The notes under the pieces: model-generated
What the model was told of the DNA's origin: nothing
Database searches by the model: none
What the model saw: the letters and a program-made list of their open reading frames with translations, nothing else
Shown here: positions 25,446 through 32,008 of the stretch, piece by piece
Position numbering within the stretch: position 1 is the first letter of the stretch
Layout: the number at the start of each line of letters is the position of its first letter
Position numbers and translations under genes: made by a program
Source of the DNA: Porphyromonas sp. COT-290 OH3588
GTDB lineage: Bacteria > Bacteroidota > Bacteroidia > Bacteroidales > Porphyromonadaceae
Assembly (NCBI RefSeq): GCF_000769075.1
Contig: NZ_JRFC01000015.1
Span: 1-32,037 of the forward strand
Reading direction: 5' to 3'
Length of the DNA: 32,037 bases

Positions 25446-25481
25446 AATGGACGGGGCTCTACTCTGAGAGCCTCGTCCATT
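25446..25481. terminator. Terminator between DPP III and the rnc operon
   Basis: A 15-bp stem with one G-T wobble (25446-25460 with 25467-25481). The A-rich left flank gives a T-rich tail on the minus strand, so it ends the acpP-fabF-rnc transcript; it also lies 20 bp past the DPP III stop and may act in both directions. Confidence 0.8.
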
Positions 25482-25647
25482 CTGTTGTCCGACCGATGAG
25501 TGATACGCCTATGAGACCACGAACCTTTAGGTTGCCATTGGCTCCAGCGGTGTAGTAGGTGCCGATCAGTCTGTTGGCTTCTTGTTGTCCCCAAGCCAGC
25601 TGTACTGTGAGCAAGGTCACGAGGGCTAGGGCGATCAATCTTTTTAT
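25459..25647 (-). pseudogene. Truncated secreted-protein gene with ATA in place of its start
   Basis: Reading from 25647 gives 62 residues: a textbook signal peptide (KRLIALALVTLLTVQLAWGQ), then EANRLIGTYYTAGANGNLKV, reminiscent of the start of DUF2147-type periplasmic proteins (LGxW followed by Gly/Asn-rich turn). The codon at the expected start is ATA rather than ATG, and the frame runs into the terminator hairpin and stops at 25459, far short of the ~140 residues of that family. The remnant begins 15 nt after the rnc stop, so it was probably the fourth gene of the operon. A TTG at 25638 could still start translation. The family guess is weak; the signal peptide is clear. Confidence 0.6.
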
Positions 25648-25661
25648 TCCGTTACTTGTAT

Positions 25662-26438
25662 TTAGCTGTCCGAGATCGGGATCGTCGGGTCTACCTTGCG
25701 CAGTGCCGCCAGTGCTGCATGTGCCGCCTCTTGGTGCGCTTCTTTTTTATTGCTACCACGGCCAGAGCTGATGCGTTTGCCGTCGATGTAGACTGCACAG
25801 ACGAATAGTCCGCCCGAGCGTTTAGGCTCTTGGAGCATCTTGAAGTCTAGATCGAGGTGGTGCTGCTGCACCCACTCGAGTAGGAGTGACTTGTAGTTGG
25901 TCGTCTGCTCTACTAGGCTATCCTCTAGCTCTTGGAAGAGTGGCAGCACCTTCGTCAGGACAAACATCTCGGCTTGTAGATAACCTTGATCAAGGAATAT
26001 AGCACCGATGAGCGCCTCTAGCGTATTGCCGTAGGTATCGGGGCTAAGCCTCTGCCCCATCTCTCTATTGTAGCGGAGCATCTTATGCAACCCCATACGT
26101 TTGGCCACAGCATTGTTTACGGCACGTTTGACCATAGCACCACGTCGTTTGCTCAGCTCGCCTTCGTTCCAGTGGGGATAGTTGAGGTAGAGATGATGAC
26201 TTACAGCCGTAGCGAGTACCGAGTCGCCAAGATACTCCAGACGCTCGTTGTTGATCCTCTGCCCCATCTCGTCGGTCAGAGAGCAGGAGCTATGCGTGAA
26301 AGCTAGCTGGTAGTAGCTGATGTTGCGGGGCTCAAAGCCCAATACTTCACCTAGACGAAGCAAAGGCTCCTCGGAGCATAGCCCGAGGAGCCTTTTGGCT
26401 CGTTCGATGATATTACGAATCATGCTGATAACAGACAT
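25662..26438 (-). CDS. rnc: Ribonuclease III
   Basis: 258 residues from the ATG at 26438 (a TTG two codons upstream is less likely). The catalytic domain carries the family signature NNERLEYLGDSVL with the metal-binding Glu and Asp, and the second acidic site in NTLEALIGAIFLDQG. The C-terminal double-stranded-RNA-binding domain spans about 185-252 (DFKMLQEPKRSGGLFVCAVYIDGK, GSNKKEAHQEAAHAAL). RNase III processes rRNA precursors and structured mRNAs. It lies 24 bp after fabF, the standard Bacteroidota order. Confidence 0.95.
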   Translation of the reverse strand: MSVISMIRNIIERAKRLLGLCSEEPLLRLGEVLGFEPRNISYYQLAFTHSSCSLTDEMGQRINNERLEYLGDSVLATAVSHHLYLNYPHWNEGELSKRRGAMVKRAVNNAVAKRMGLHKMLRYNREMGQRLSPDTYGNTLEALIGAIFLDQGYLQAEMFVLTKVLPLFQELEDSLVEQTTNYKSLLLEWVQQHHLDLDFKMLQEPKRSGGLFVCAVYIDGKRISSGRGSNKKEAHQEAAHAALAALRKVDPTIPISDS

Positions 26439-26462
26439 GAGCAATATAATCTTATGTAAGGC

Positions 26463-27719
26463 TTAACCTTTGTACTTCTTGAAGATCACGCTCGCATTAT
26501 GTCCGCCAAACCCGAAAGTATTGGATAGCGCCACATCAACGGTACGTTTCTGCGCTTGGTTGAACGTAAAGTTGAGCTTGTAGTCGATCTCTGGGTCGCA
26601 GTCGTCGTCGGCATGGTTGATCGTAGGAGGAACGATGTCTTCCTCTACGCTCTTGATGGCTATCATCGCCTCGATAGCACCAGCAGCACCAAGGAGGTGC
26701 CCTGTCATACTCTTAGTCGAGCTGATGTTTAGCTTGTATGCATGCTCACCGAATACGTCCTTGATCGCCTTAGTCTCCGAGATATCCCCTACGGGTGTAG
26801 AGGTTCCGTGTACGTTGATGTAGTCTACTTCCTCGGGCTTGAGTCCAGCATCCTCGAGTGCATTGCTCATAACAAGCTTAGCTCCGAGGCCCTCTGGGTG
26901 AGTCGCCGTTAGGTGGTAGGCATCGGCAGAGAGGCCTGTCCCTACGAGCTCGGCGTAGATGTGTGCGCCACGCTCGAGTGCATGCTCCAGTTCTTCGATG
27001 ACCATACATACACCGCCCTCACCCATTACAAATCCGTCACGGCTCGCCGAGAATGGGCGAGAAGCACGCTCGGGCTCGTCGTTGCGTGTAGATAGGGCGT
27101 TCATCACGTTGAAGCCGCCAATACCAGCAGCACAGATAGATGCTTCTGCTCCACCAGCTACGATCACCTTGGCTTTACCTAGGCGAATGAGGTGGCACGC
27201 ATCAATCAGAGCATTGGTACTTGAGGCACAAGCAGACGCCGTAGAGTAGTTCGGTCCGTGGAAGCCATACTTCATAGATACGTGACCTGCAGCAATATCC
27301 GAGATCATCTTGGGAATGAAGAATGGATTGAATCGGGGACCCGACTCGGGGTTGTAGTCACGCACTTCCTGCTCGAAGGTCGTTAGACCACCGATACCAG
27401 AGGCGATGATCACGCCCACCTTAGTCTTGTCTACGGCATCAAGGTCGAGCTTAGAGTCTACTAGACACTCATCGGCTGCGATCATCGCAAACTGGGCGTA
27501 GCGGTCTAGCTTACGCGCCTCTTTGCGATCTATATAGTCATTCACATTGAAGTCCTTCACCTCGCAAGCAAAGTGCGTCTTGTGCTTGCTAGCATCGAAG
27601 AGTGTGATGGGCGCAGCCCCGCTCTTGCCAGCCTTGAGGGCTTCCCAAGTCTCGGGAGCTGTCTTACCCAGAGGTGAAATAGCTCCTAGACCTGTGATGA
27701 CTACTCTCTTGAGTTCCAT
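26463..27719 (-). CDS. fabF: Beta-ketoacyl-ACP synthase II
   Basis: 418 residues. The condensing-enzyme triad is complete: the nucleophile in TASACASSTNAL, His in VHGTSTPVGD and His in MTGHLLGAAGA. The start VVITGLGAISPLG and the end NTFGFGGHNASVIF are typical of FabF. It elongates acyl-ACP with malonyl-ACP in type II fatty-acid synthesis. It lies 14 bp after acpP. Confidence 0.97.
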   Translation of the reverse strand: MELKRVVITGLGAISPLGKTAPETWEALKAGKSGAAPITLFDASKHKTHFACEVKDFNVNDYIDRKEARKLDRYAQFAMIAADECLVDSKLDLDAVDKTKVGVIIASGIGGLTTFEQEVRDYNPESGPRFNPFFIPKMISDIAAGHVSMKYGFHGPNYSTASACASSTNALIDACHLIRLGKAKVIVAGGAEASICAAGIGGFNVMNALSTRNDEPERASRPFSASRDGFVMGEGGVCMVIEELEHALERGAHIYAELVGTGLSADAYHLTATHPEGLGAKLVMSNALEDAGLKPEEVDYINVHGTSTPVGDISETKAIKDVFGEHAYKLNISSTKSMTGHLLGAAGAIEAMIAIKSVEEDIVPPTINHADDDCDPEIDYKLNFTFNQAQKRTVDVALSNTFGFGGHNASVIFKKYKG

Positions 27720-27733
27720 ATCGGGAGAGAGGA

Positions 27734-27970
27734 TTAGTTCTGCTTCTTCTCGATGTAGTCGATAGCGTCGCCTACAGTCTTGATCTGCTGAGCGTCTTCA
27801 TCGGGAATTGACATGCCGAATTCCTTTTCGAAGTCCATGATCAGCTCCACAGTATCTAGAGAGTCTGCACCTAGGTCGTTTGAGAAGTTTGCTTCACGAG
27901 TTACTTCAGATGCTTCGCAGTTTAGCTTCTCTACGATGATCTCTCTTACCTTTTCTTCAATCTGTGACAT
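27734..27970 (-). CDS. acpP: Acyl carrier protein
   Basis: 78 residues, four-helix ACP. The phosphopantetheine attachment Ser lies in [12 protein letters not shown], and the acidic helix II that docks with synthases is intact. It carries growing acyl chains for FabF, encoded next. First gene of the acpP-fabF-rnc operon, with a predicted leader of about 115 nt. Confidence 0.98.
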   Translation of the reverse strand: MSQIEEKVREIIVEKLNCEASEVTREANFSNDLGADSLDTVELIMDFEKEFGMSIPDEDAQQIKTVGDAIDYIEKKQN

Positions 27971-28012
27971 AATCTTCTTTAGTTTTGAGTTTATAATTTA
28001 CTATATTAACTT

Positions 28013-28020
28013 TACTTTTG
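28013..28020 (+). promoter_or_regulatory. Candidate -7 box for purN (TACTTTTG)
   Basis: Exact TAnnTTTG with TTTA at 27990-27993 exactly 19 nt upstream as a near-match to the -33 TTTG. It predicts a purN leader of about 80 nt. Confidence 0.35.
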
Positions 28021-28090
28021 GATGTCCATTCGGCTGATTGCTTCCGCATTCAACGGAGCGCAAATTGCACACGAATGGGTTATTTGTGCA

Positions 28091-28098
28091 CAAAGATA
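28091..28098 (-). promoter_or_regulatory. Candidate -7 box for acpP (TATCTTTG)
   Basis: Minus-strand TATCTTTG, exact TAnnTTTG, about 120 nt before the acpP ATG. A TTTA near the -33 position is a partial match. It implies a start near 28084 and a leader overlapping the purN leader in antisense. Confidence 0.4.
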
Positions 28099-28108
28099 CT
28101 TATTTTTT

Positions 28109-28681
28109 ATGAATAAACTAGCTATCCTCGCTTCTGGCAGTGGTTCCAATGCCGAAACCATAGCCAAGTACTTTGCCAATCACCCCTCAATCCGAGTAGT
28201 GTGTATCCTGACTAACCGTGCCGATGCAGGGGTTATCGCTAGAGCCGAACGTTTGGGGATCTCTTGCCACTACTATAATAATGTAGAGATGCGCTCGGGC
28301 GATGCGCCCCTCCAGCTCCTAAGAGAGCTCGAAGTTGATCTAATTGTGCTAGCAGGTTACCTCTGTCTGATGACATCGCCTTGGCTTGTAGCCTATCCCA
28401 ATCGCATCATTAATATACACCCAGCACTACTACCCAGCTATGGAGGTAAGGGTATGTATGGGCACCATGTGCACGAGGCAGTCTTGGCTGCTGGCGAAGA
28501 GCAATCGGGTATCACGATACACCTCGTGGATGAGGAGTACGACCACGGCCGACATCTGCTGCAAGCGACTTGCCTTGTACGCCCCGATGACACAGCCGAC
28601 ACCTTGGCTAGTCGCATTCATACGCTGGAGCATCGCTTCTATGCCCCCACCATCGAGCAGTATCTCACCCAAGATCTCTAG
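28109..28681 (+). CDS. purN: Phosphoribosylglycinamide formyltransferase
   Basis: 190 residues from the ATG at 28109. Start KLAILASGSGSNAETIAKYF is the phosphate-binding loop of GART; NIHPALLPSYGGKGMYG holds the catalytic Asn and His, and GITIHLVDEEYDHG the catalytic Asp. It transfers a formyl group from 10-formyl-THF to GAR in purine synthesis. The open frame extends upstream to 28022, but homology begins at 28109. A terminator follows at 28708. Confidence 0.95.
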   Translation: MNKLAILASGSGSNAETIAKYFANHPSIRVVCILTNRADAGVIARAERLGISCHYYNNVEMRSGDAPLQLLRELEVDLIVLAGYLCLMTSPWLVAYPNRIINIHPALLPSYGGKGMYGHHVHEAVLAAGEEQSGITIHLVDEEYDHGRHLLQATCLVRPDDTADTLASRIHTLEHRFYAPTIEQYLTQDL

Positions 28682-28707
28682 CTAGTCAAGCTAGACCTTA
28701 GGACTTC

Positions 28708-28757
28708 TCCCTCGAGGACGATCGGTAATAGCCGTCGCCTTTGAGGGATTTTTATTT
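28708..28757 (+). terminator. Intrinsic terminator of purN
   Basis: TCCCTC (28708-28713) pairs with GAGGGA (28743-28748), and the stem continues inward with G-T wobbles; TTTTTATTT follows directly. It lies 27 bp after the purN stop. Confidence 0.8.
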
Positions 28758-28859
28758 GGATCAAGTCTTTCTTCTCTATGGTTTTGGGGAGGTTACAGCC
28801 TCTTCCTATCAACATCGGTAGCACCCGAGTTTTTAGTTTCCAAATAGCCTCTAGGCTTG

Positions 28860-28881
28860 TCCCCAACCGTTAGGTTGGGGA
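28860..28881. other. Perfect 9-bp hairpin in the purN-flavodoxin gap
   Basis: TCCCCAACC (28860-28868) pairs with GGTTGGGGA (28873-28881) around GTTA. No T-tract on either side, so it is not an obvious terminator; it lies 64 bp upstream of the -7 box at 28945 and could be a regulatory site. The rest of 28758-28944 shows nothing recognisable. Confidence 0.5.
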
Positions 28882-28944
28882 GCATATCACAACTATCTAT
28901 TACTCTATAGATTTTATCGTTTTTTTTACGTGGATTTGGTTGAC

Positions 28945-28952
28945 TAAATTTG
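28945..28952 (+). promoter_or_regulatory. Bacteroidota -7 box for the flavodoxin-catalase pair (TAAATTTG)
   Basis: Exact TAnnTTTG, 44 nt before the flavodoxin ATG. A T-run at 28919-28927 covers the -33 position as a near-match to TTTG. Confidence 0.5.
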
Positions 28953-28996
28953 CGTGTAATTAATTAGCATATTAGAATACACATATATAGGATAGA

Positions 28997-29431
28997 ATGA
29001 AAGCAACAATAATCTATCATAGTCGTCGGGGGCGAACTGCTGGTTATGCCCGAGAGATAGCTATGCATCTGTGGACTCAGGGAGTGAGCGTCAAGTGCTG
29101 TGCTACCGCTGACTTCAAACCAGAGATGCTGGACGAATGCGATCTCCTGCTGCTGGGCTGCTGGACCAGTGGCTGGTTCGTGATCAACCAATATCCCAAT
29201 CATCGATGGGTTACTTTCGCCAAGCAGCTCCCGAGTCAGCTCCCGAAACATCTTTTGCTCTTCTCAACGTACAAGTTTCGTACCGGAAGCATGTTTCGAG
29301 GTATGAAGAAGCATCTAAACTTACGTGACGTTGGGCAAATTGCTACGCTCCAGTCGAAGACAGGCTTCCTAAGCCCAGAAGACAAGCGACTACTAGACCA
29401 ATATGTAGCCCAAATTAGACAACAGCAATAA
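28997..29431 (+). CDS. Flavodoxin-domain protein
   Basis: 144 residues. The N-terminus KATIIYHSRRGRTAGYAREIA matches the FMN phosphate-binding loop (YxSxxGxTxxxA), followed by the alternating strands of the flavodoxin fold: DLLLLGCWTSGWFV as the second flavin loop and LLLFSTYKFRTGSMFRGMKKHL. It resembles the short flavodoxin/BilS-like proteins of anaerobes, which move electrons at low potential. It ends 39 bp before the catalase ATG on the same strand with no terminator between, so the two are probably one transcript. A peroxide-stress role is inferred from that pairing. Confidence 0.8.
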   Translation: MKATIIYHSRRGRTAGYAREIAMHLWTQGVSVKCCATADFKPEMLDECDLLLLGCWTSGWFVINQYPNHRWVTFAKQLPSQLPKHLLLFSTYKFRTGSMFRGMKKHLNLRDVGQIATLQSKTGFLSPEDKRLLDQYVAQIRQQQ

Positions 29432-29470
29432 TACGAATCGTTCATTTATTAACTATAAATCAGAAGTTTT

Positions 29471-30937
29471 ATGGAAACAAAAAACAAACTGACCACAGCT
29501 GCAGGTGCTCCCGTTGCGGACAACCAGAATGTAGCTACCGCAGGCAGGCGTGGCCCAATGCTCCTGCAAGACATTTGGTTCATCGAGAAACTCGCTCACT
29601 TCGACCGTGAGGTGATCCCCGAGCGTCGTATGCACGCCAAGGGCTCGGGAGCTTTCGGTAAATTTACCGTAACCCACGACATCACCAAGTACACTCGTGC
29701 CGCTATCTTCTCCGAGATTGGGAAGGAAACTGAGCTTTTCGTCCGCTTCTCTACGGTTGCTGGCGAGAGAGGTGCAGCTGATGCCGAGCGTGATATTCGT
29801 GGTTTTGCGATGAAGTTCTACACCGAGGAGGGCAACTGGGATCTCGTTGGCAACAATACACCCGTATTCTTCTTGCGTGATCCACTCAAGTTCCCCGACC
29901 TCAACCATGTGGTTAAGCGTGATCCCCGTACGAATATGCGTAGCCCACACAACAACTGGGACTTCTGGACCCTCTTGCCCGAAGCTCTTCATCAGGTGAC
30001 TATCACGATGAGCGATCGTGGTATTCCCTACTCCTATCGCCATATGCATGGCTATGGTAGTCATGCATTCTCCATGATCAATGCTCAGGGTCAGCGCACA
30101 TGGGTTAAGTTCCACTTCCATACTCAGCAGGGGATTAAGAACCTGAGCGATGCAGAGGCCGAAGCCATCATAGGCAAGGATAGAGAGAGCCACCAGAGAG
30201 ATCTGTACGAGAGCATTGAGCGTGGCGATTTCCCTCGCTGGACGATGAAGATACAAGTTATGACGGAGGAACAGGCCAAGAATATGCCTTACAATCCTTT
30301 TGACTTAACCAAGGTGTGGTCACAAAAGGAGTTCCCACTCATCGAGGTTGGTGTCTTGGAGCTTAATCGCAATCCGGAGAATTACTTTGCCGATGTAGAG
30401 CAGGCTGCCTTCAATCCTGCTAACGTAGTACCCGGGATTAGTTTCTCTCCCGATAGAATGCTTCAAGGTCGTCTCTTCTCCTATGGAGATGCTCAGCGCT
30501 ATCGTCTAGGGGTCAATCATCATCAGATCCCAGTGAATAAGAGCCGTTGCCCATTCCTTAATATGTATCACCGAGATGGAGCGATGCGTGTGGACGGCAA
30601 CTATGGATCTCGTCTTGGCTACGAGCCCAATAGCTACGGACACTGGCAGGAGCAGAATGAGTACAAGGAGCCACCTCTAGAGCTGGACGGAGCTGCCTAC
30701 CAGTGGGACTTCCGTGAAGATGACTGTGACTATTACTCTCAGCCTCGTGCACTCTTCCGTCTGATGACCCCAGAGCAGCAGCAGGTACTCTTCGATAACA
30801 CCGCTCGTGCCATGGGTAATATCCCTATCGAGATTAAGGTGCGCCACATCAGTAACTGTGCTAAGGCTGACGAGGCGTATGGACGTGGTGTAGCGAAAGC
30901 TCTAGGGCTCAACTTCGACGAGCTACAGTTAGCTTAG
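29471..30937 (+). CDS. katA: Monofunctional haem catalase
   Basis: 488 residues, small-subunit (clade 3) catalase. The distal His lies in [19 protein letters not shown], the distal Asn in [11 protein letters not shown], and the haem-ligating Tyr in [17 protein letters not shown], all intact. It splits H2O2 to water and oxygen in the cytoplasm. P. gingivalis lacks catalase, so this is a different, catalase-positive species. Codon use resembles its housekeeping neighbours. A strong terminator follows. Confidence 0.97.
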   Translation: METKNKLTTAAGAPVADNQNVATAGRRGPMLLQDIWFIEKLAHFDREVIPERRMHAKGSGAFGKFTVTHDITKYTRAAIFSEIGKETELFVRFSTVAGERGAADAERDIRGFAMKFYTEEGNWDLVGNNTPVFFLRDPLKFPDLNHVVKRDPRTNMRSPHNNWDFWTLLPEALHQVTITMSDRGIPYSYRHMHGYGSHAFSMINAQGQRTWVKFHFHTQQGIKNLSDAEAEAIIGKDRESHQRDLYESIERGDFPRWTMKIQVMTEEQAKNMPYNPFDLTKVWSQKEFPLIEVGVLELNRNPENYFADVEQAAFNPANVVPGISFSPDRMLQGRLFSYGDAQRYRLGVNHHQIPVNKSRCPFLNMYHRDGAMRVDGNYGSRLGYEPNSYGHWQEQNEYKEPPLELDGAAYQWDFREDDCDYYSQPRALFRLMTPEQQQVLFDNTARAMGNIPIEIKVRHISNCAKADEAYGRGVAKALGLNFDELQLA

Positions 30938-30958
30938 GGGCTGACTCATAACTAAAAA

Positions 30959-31016
30959 AGGAAGCAGATGCAGCATCTTTGGGGGAGCCCGATGTGCTAC
31001 ATCTGCTTCTTCTTTT
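30959..31016 (+). terminator. Intrinsic terminator of katA
   Basis: GAAGCAGATG (30961-30970) pairs perfectly with CATCTGCTTC (31000-31009), with more pairing inside; TTCTTTTGTG follows. It lies 21 bp past the katA stop. Confidence 0.85.
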
Positions 31017-31030
31017 GTGTAGGAGGCTCG

Positions 31031-31168
31031 TCAATATGCAAGGCCTCGTGGCTGCGTTCGTTTGCTTTTAGTCCATGTGAGTTCTTTATAGATACTCTTT
31101 AGATGCTCCGTGTTTTCTGCTGCTTTGAAGAGGCGCTTAGTTACGATGAGCTTCTTTTTCTTACTCAT
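31031..31168 (-). CDS. Small basic hypothetical protein
   Basis: 45 residues from the ATG at 31168: a Lys-rich start (MSKKKKLIVTKRLFKAA) and a helical basic middle. Codon choice (ctc, atc, cgc, ttc) looks like that of real genes nearby. The frame is open upstream to 31258, but that part looks like random sequence. It is the first ORF downstream of repeat copy D on the same strand. I recognise no family; it could be an N-terminal remnant or a spurious frame. Confidence 0.35.
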   Translation of the reverse strand: MSKKKKLIVTKRLFKAAENTEHLKSIYKELTWTKSKRTQPRGLAY

Positions 31169-31308
31169 GGCGATAGCGACACATACACTTACAGAAGACT
31201 CAGACTTGTGGTCAGATGGGAACTTTGATTGGGGGGTGAGATTTATATTTTGGCTCAAATTTCGGAATGTTGATGAGAAGACTGGGGGAGGAGAGAGCGA
31301 AAAATGGC

Positions 31309-31650
31309 AGATCTCGTATTGGGCCTCTAGGAGGCTCTACACGGCATTCGACCTTGCTTGGGCACTTATACTTAGTCGAATGAAAATAGTCGCTTAAAAC
31401 ACTTGTTTTGTAGTGTGCTGATAACCAGATTTATAAATATTTTTGTCAGGTAGTTGTCTTTGGATAGAGCCAAAATTTTAGGATTTCTTCCCATCAATCT
31501 GTTTCGATTGATTGGTACATTCATTGCGATGTCCCCATTAACCAGAAAAAGCCTTCCCTTCAAATTTCCATTTTGGGTGAATAACTTACCCCAAAATACT
31601 CCTTAGGCTTATCGGAATTAGCCTAATTGTCTTTACATACTTTAACGGAA
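31309..31650 (-). repeat. Dispersed ~345-bp intergenic element, copy D
   Basis: Fourth and most diverged copy, on the minus strand. GTTAA begins at 31646 (minus), ATTGATGGGAAG at 31498 and CAATACG at 31321: spacings 148 and 177. The hairpin core has changed (GGTTAATGG opposite CAATCAATC), keeping seven of nine pairs including one compensated G-C to A-T change. The 3' hairpin is perfect: GCCTC (31323-31327) with GAGGC (31331-31335). The frame 31563-31372 gives the related peptide from a TTG start. Confidence 0.8.
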
Positions 31651-31805
31651 ATTGAGAAGAAGTCAATTCCCATATTTCCTGTTTTTTGTTGTAGTATGTG
31701 GCGGAGTATTGTGGGAAATGGGGAAGAAGTATATGAGGCGTCTTTCGGAAGGTGTTATTGATGCTAAACTGCTTACTAATACGGGGATATTTATAAACTA
31801 TTTAG

Positions 31806-31910
31806 CAGTCCCTAGCTAGCCCGGGGGTTAAGCTGCGTTTCGTGGTAACCTTTGACGATGGCACTACCCTCGAGTGTACCGGAGGACTGGAGATACGAGA
31901 GAAATCTTAA
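31806..31910 (+). pseudogene. C-terminal gene fragment before the right inverted-repeat arm
   Basis: An open stretch without ATG encodes about 34 residues ending in VKLRFVVTFDDGTTLECTGG...EKS and a TAA exactly at the border of the inverted repeat. An in-frame stop at 31803 cuts it off upstream; another frame open to 31819 (MGKKYMRRLSEGVIDAKLL) may be the preceding part after a frameshift. The beta-rich composition looks protein-like, but I do not recognise the family. Apart from this, 31651-31805 shows nothing certain. Confidence 0.3.
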
Positions 31911-32008
31911 TGAGGCTATTGCGCAATGCGCCGCTCAACGTTTCTTGTATCTTTCTCGGTGTTTTTTGCGTGTTTGAGCGGCTTGGGGAGCCTTGAATAC
32001 TATCCCCC
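31910..32008. repeat. Right arm of ~99-bp inverted repeat
   Basis: Reverse complement of 1-99 with two mismatches by my count. The internal stem CCGCTCAA / TTTGAGCGG is preserved. Beyond it, 32009-32037 is rich in GGGATA-like strings on the minus strand and contains the short hairpin GAGGGA/TCCCTC, showing that sequence continues past the matched part. Confidence 0.9.

Noticed and set aside
28678-28866. 62-residue minus-strand frame after purN
   Set aside because: It spans the purN terminator and enters the 28860 hairpin; no family resemblance.
29453-30256. 267-residue open frame opposite catalase
   Set aside because: It is the antisense shadow of katA, with no recognisable domain.
31531-31543. 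GTCCCCATTAACC read as the first ATTGATGGG-like repeat of copy D
   Set aside because: A gap-free alignment with copy C puts the true counterpart about 22 nt further on (TTTGAAGGG on the minus strand); the resemblance is accidental.
276-31650. Elements A-D as a conventional MITE with terminal inverted repeats
   Set aside because: The 5' and 3' boxes are not complementary, and I see no target-site duplications at the estimated borders; borders are approximate, so this is not final.
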